Below, piece by piece: positions 47,401 through 50,654 of a DNA stretch of 50,654 nucleotides (position 1 is its first letter; every line of letters begins with the position of its first letter). A program made the translations under genes and the position numbers. This DNA comes from Whalleya microplaca (Eukaryota; Ascomycota; Sordariomycetes; Xylariales; Xylariaceae): assembly GCA_022497155.1 (NCBI GenBank), contig MU385807.1, positions 1-50,654 of the forward strand. Direction: 5' to 3'. The notes under the pieces were generated by a model. That model made no database searches. It was given only the letters and a program-made list of their open reading frames with translations, and was not told the origin of the DNA.

Positions 47401-49585
47401 TTGAAAATTTATAGCCTCGAAGTTTTATCGTAAAAATTAAATATAAAAGTTTACTCTAAAATATATTAAATATTTTAAAATAATAAAATATCCTTTCGAT
47501 TAACAATATTTTTTCCTTATCGAAATTTGCGAAACTAACTTTATTAATAACTTAATATTTCGTTTAATTAAAGATCGCCGTATATAATTTGGAGTTTTTA
47601 TTTAAAAATATAATACCTATAATAAAGTCTTTTATTAGCTCTATAAAAATCGGTTCGTTAGTTTTAAGGACAGGCGCTATAATAAGATGTAGCCATTTTA
47701 TAAATATCAATTAATAAAAGGCTGGTTCGGAAGTTTGTATAGGAATTATATAGTCGGTATTTAAATAAATAAATATTTATTCCGGGATAAAAAGTATACA
47801 TATTTAAAAGTTTGTCGATTAAGAGATCCTTTTTTTAATAGCGATATTAATTACGACAATTTTGCTTTAATAAGTTATTTTTAAAGTAATACATATCTGG
47901 GCTAAATTATTAGGGAAATCTGTCTTTTTTTACCGAAATTATAGGCGGCTTTATTTATAGCTCGTGATGGTTTTTTTCGTTTAATTAATTAATTATATAT
48001 TAAAATTTGCGTTTATATTCTTTAATTTAAGCTTTTTTTCCTTTATTACTTCTTTATATCTGCCGTAACCTTATAAAACCTTATTTTTATAAAATATTAA
48101 TTTATATAAAACGTAAAGAAAAATAATTTAATTTATTAGTACTATTTCTTTAATATTTAATTATAAGTTTCTCGCTCCGTTAATAATATTTTAAGTAGTC
48201 TAATTTTAATTATCCCTTTAGGTATTTTATTTTTTATAATCCTTTAATTTTTATTAGGTTCGACCTTTTTAATCTAGCTATAAATTACCGGGCCTTTTTA
48301 TATATTTTTATTTTAATATATTATATTATTGTCTACTAGTTTAGCGTTTTTATAATTATCCCTTATTTTATTATAACTACCTAACTAATAGTTGTTATAA
48401 GGCTTATTAAGTTCCTAATACCTTTTTATGTTTCGAACAAATCTTTTTAGTTAATTAAAGGAAAATACTCCTTATAATATTACCCCGTTTAATTTTTTAA
48501 AGAAAAACCTGTTTTATTTTTGTTTTTTTGCAATTTAATAGAGCCTAATCCACTTATATTTTAGCTTTTTGCTTTTAGATATATCGATATTTTATATTAT
48601 ATTATAAAGTAAGATTAGGCTGCCTTACTTTAATAGTTTTGACTGTCTTTTTAATAGGTGTTGTCGATTATTTCGTTCCGCCGCTTCTTTTCGTTTTTTT
48701 GTCAAGATCTGTACTATTTTCGCGACATTTTTATCCTATTATTTAAATATCCTTACTTTTTTAGTAATAAGATCTTCCTTACTACAGATATCCGACTAAT
48801 TAAAGACCCGCTAAAATAGTAAGACTATTTCGATCGGTATAATAAGTTTTTTATTATAGACTAATTTATATAATATAAACCTATATTTTTATATAAACAT
48901 TCGATTAACCTAAAATATAGTTTTAAGCTTTTTAATTTATAATTTGCCAGTTTTTCCCGTTATATATATAAGGGATCTTATAATCGGTCGATAGCTTATT
49001 TTTATTTATTTTTATATCTAAAAGTAATATGCGGGTCCGACTTATATTTTAATACCTAGCTATATAGCACTTTTAGCTACTTTTATTTTATTTTTTAAAC
49101 CTTTATTACATTTAATTATTATAGGGATATTATAGTTAATATAGATATAGTTTTAAAGGAACTTTTATACCTTAGTTACTATAATATTTTTTAATACTTT
49201 AGCTTTAGGCCACCCTAATAGCTTATCTTTTGTTTTAATAATAGCCGAATATTTATTATTATTCGGGAAAAACTAAACATTAATAATTTAAATAATTAAT
49301 AACTATTCTAGCGTTAAAAAAAGTCCTTAATTTTTGAATCGTTTATTCGTAAAAGGCTGGCATTTTAGGCAATATTTAACGGCAGTTTAAATTTTTTAGT
49401 ATATTTCTTTCTAATAATAAAACTTAATTATTTTATTATAAGTCGATTTACGTTCTCGATACGTTTTAACTCTCGAGTGGCAGTCCTTAATAATATGCTT
49501 TCGTTAATTAATATTATTAACAATATACCGTTAGCTATATTTCTTGCAAAGTTTCCGCTATAAAATTCCCTTTTAAATTACATAC

Positions 49586-50654
49586 TGTTATGGGGCAGGG
49601 GATTACGGGTATTGACAGCAGCTTAGGAGTCACTAAAAGCCCCCTAAAGCCACGTCATAAGGCATTTTATAGGGTATCCACAAGGCATTCTATAGGGTAT
49701 TTATAAGGCATTTTATAGGGCAATTTACAGTAGATTATATATCTGTATTTAGCTAACTTTTTCCCTTATATCTTTTTTACTTTTTTAATAAGAGATATTA
49801 CTAAATAGTTATATATATATAGTTCTGGCAGCTAATATATACTTATTTTGACTTGATATCTTACTTTCGCTTTACCCCGATACCCTGTCCTAAAACATTT
49901 GGCTCCCCCGGATAGGCCTTAATTTTCTTACCTTCTAATTAATCGAGTAAAATAGTCCTTTTATATTACAAGTTACGGAAGCATAGAATTTACTAGTAAT
50001 AGCTACTTAAAGTATATTTATTATTAGACTTACTTTGTTTTTATTCGACATGTCGTACGCAAACTATTTTATTTTATTTCGTCCGATAGCCACCTGTTTC
50101 TTATATAAATCGAACTAAGTTATATATTCGATCGATAGTTAGCCAGCTGCCTTATTTATATATTATATTCACGTCACTTATTACTTACGATTTACAAATT
50201 TTCTTTTTTTTTTATATACTAGAATATTAGGAACATAGAGCGCGATAATATTAAAGATATTAGACCGTATATTTTTATATATAAACCTGTCTATTTTTAT
50301 ATGGGTAACGGTAACAAGCTGATTGTGTTTGGTATGTGGCTAGATATAGCTAGCTATTGACACGTATATAATTTATATGGATGACGATATCGGATGACAC
50401 TTTTATATACTTTGATATACCACATTACTTGAATGCCACTTTTAGCAGCAAGGGAGGCTGTCAGCTGCTGCTGCAGCTGCTGCTGCTGATAGCTGTGGCT
50501 AGCTGACCTGCTGTCACTTGCTGACCTGCTGTCACCTGCTAACCTGCTGTCACCTGCTATCAGCTGCTAGGGAGGCTTACAGGGAGGTCACCTGACCTGA
50601 CCTGCTGCTGCTGATAGCTGTGGCTATCTGACCTGTTGAAAGCCGTGGCTAGCT
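49586..50654 (+). mobile_element. Younger copy of the non-autonomous LTR element, cut by the window end
   Basis: A 312-bp 5' LTR (49586-49897) starts TGTTATGGGGCAGGGG and ends CCTGTCCTAAAACA. TGGCTCCCCCGGATAGG follows from 49900; it begins with TGG and is placed as a primer-binding site complementary to a tRNA 3' end. The internal region then matches 35727-36540 of the older copy in order but with far more C and G, for example GCTGTCAGCTGCTGC where the old copy has GCTATTAACTGTTAT. A CTGCTGTCACCTG-type tandem array fills 50455-50654. The 3' LTR lies outside the window. Confidence 0.8.

Larger units (their letters stand above)
33060..50654. repeat. AT-rich RIP-type transposon block
   Basis: For 17.6 kb the sequence is nearly all A and T, and the remaining C is mostly followed by G. 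This is expected when CpA has been turned into TpA by repeat-induced point mutation. No intact gene exists. Embedded within are LTR copies at 35450, 36668, 39016 and 49586, an inverted LTR-like pair at 35224 and 44260, and a gag-like relic near 42.3-42.8 kb. 44,472-49,585 probably holds further retroelement sequence, too decayed to name. Confidence 0.9.

Overview
The window looks like nuclear DNA of a filamentous ascomycete (Pezizomycotina, probably a Sordariomycete). Genes carry short GT-AG introns of about 50-65 bp with CTAAC/CTGAC-like branch sites. Family content fits too: a HET-domain protein, a P450, a calcium-binding external NADH dehydrogenase and the large sulfite reductase beta subunit. 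The last 17.6 kb is extremely AT-rich and shows the transition-only decay of repeat-induced point mutation (RIP). No species call is possible from the sequence alone.

Layout. 1-480 is AT-rich and opens with an (AAAAT)n tract. 480-5,000 is a damaged zone. It holds a fructosamine/ketosamine-3-kinase pseudogene (+) and a convergent pseudogene (-) that joins an AN1-like zinc finger to the N-lobe of an aminoglycoside-phosphotransferase fold. Each is split by a short insertion with the same termini (TGTCACACGG ... GCCCTTGTSACA) and a 5-bp target duplication. 5,000-33,060 is a gene island: a Cys-rich single-pass membrane protein (+), tRNA-Gly(TCC) (-), a HET-domain gene (-), MET5/ECM17 sulfite reductase (-), a 12-exon cytochrome P450 (-), RKI1 ribose-5-phosphate isomerase (+), YPT6 Rab GTPase (-), NOP53 (+), NDE1-type NADH dehydrogenase (+) and a RING-finger gene (-). 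33,060-50,654 is an AT-rich transposon graveyard. It holds a non-autonomous LTR element with both LTRs (35,450-36,944), a solo LTR (39,016-39,346), a younger copy that runs off the window (49,586 onward), a second LTR-like family in inverted orientation, and a decayed gag-like reading frame near 42.3-42.8 kb.

The housekeeping genes do not form a pathway cluster. MET5 makes sulfide from sulfite, RKI1 serves the pentose phosphate pathway that supplies NADPH, and NDE1 oxidises cytosolic NAD(P)H; these links are metabolic and not evidence of co-regulation. The P450 has no biosynthetic neighbours here.

I found no convincing new multi-gene system. The strongest observations are the paired insertions in two adjacent kinase-fold pseudogenes, the LTR family whose copies record successive stages of RIP and carry a variable internal tandem array, the GC-AG intron and 26-nt microexon in YPT6, and the presequence-like extension on RKI1. 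All exon structures were assembled by eye from splice signals and frame continuity.
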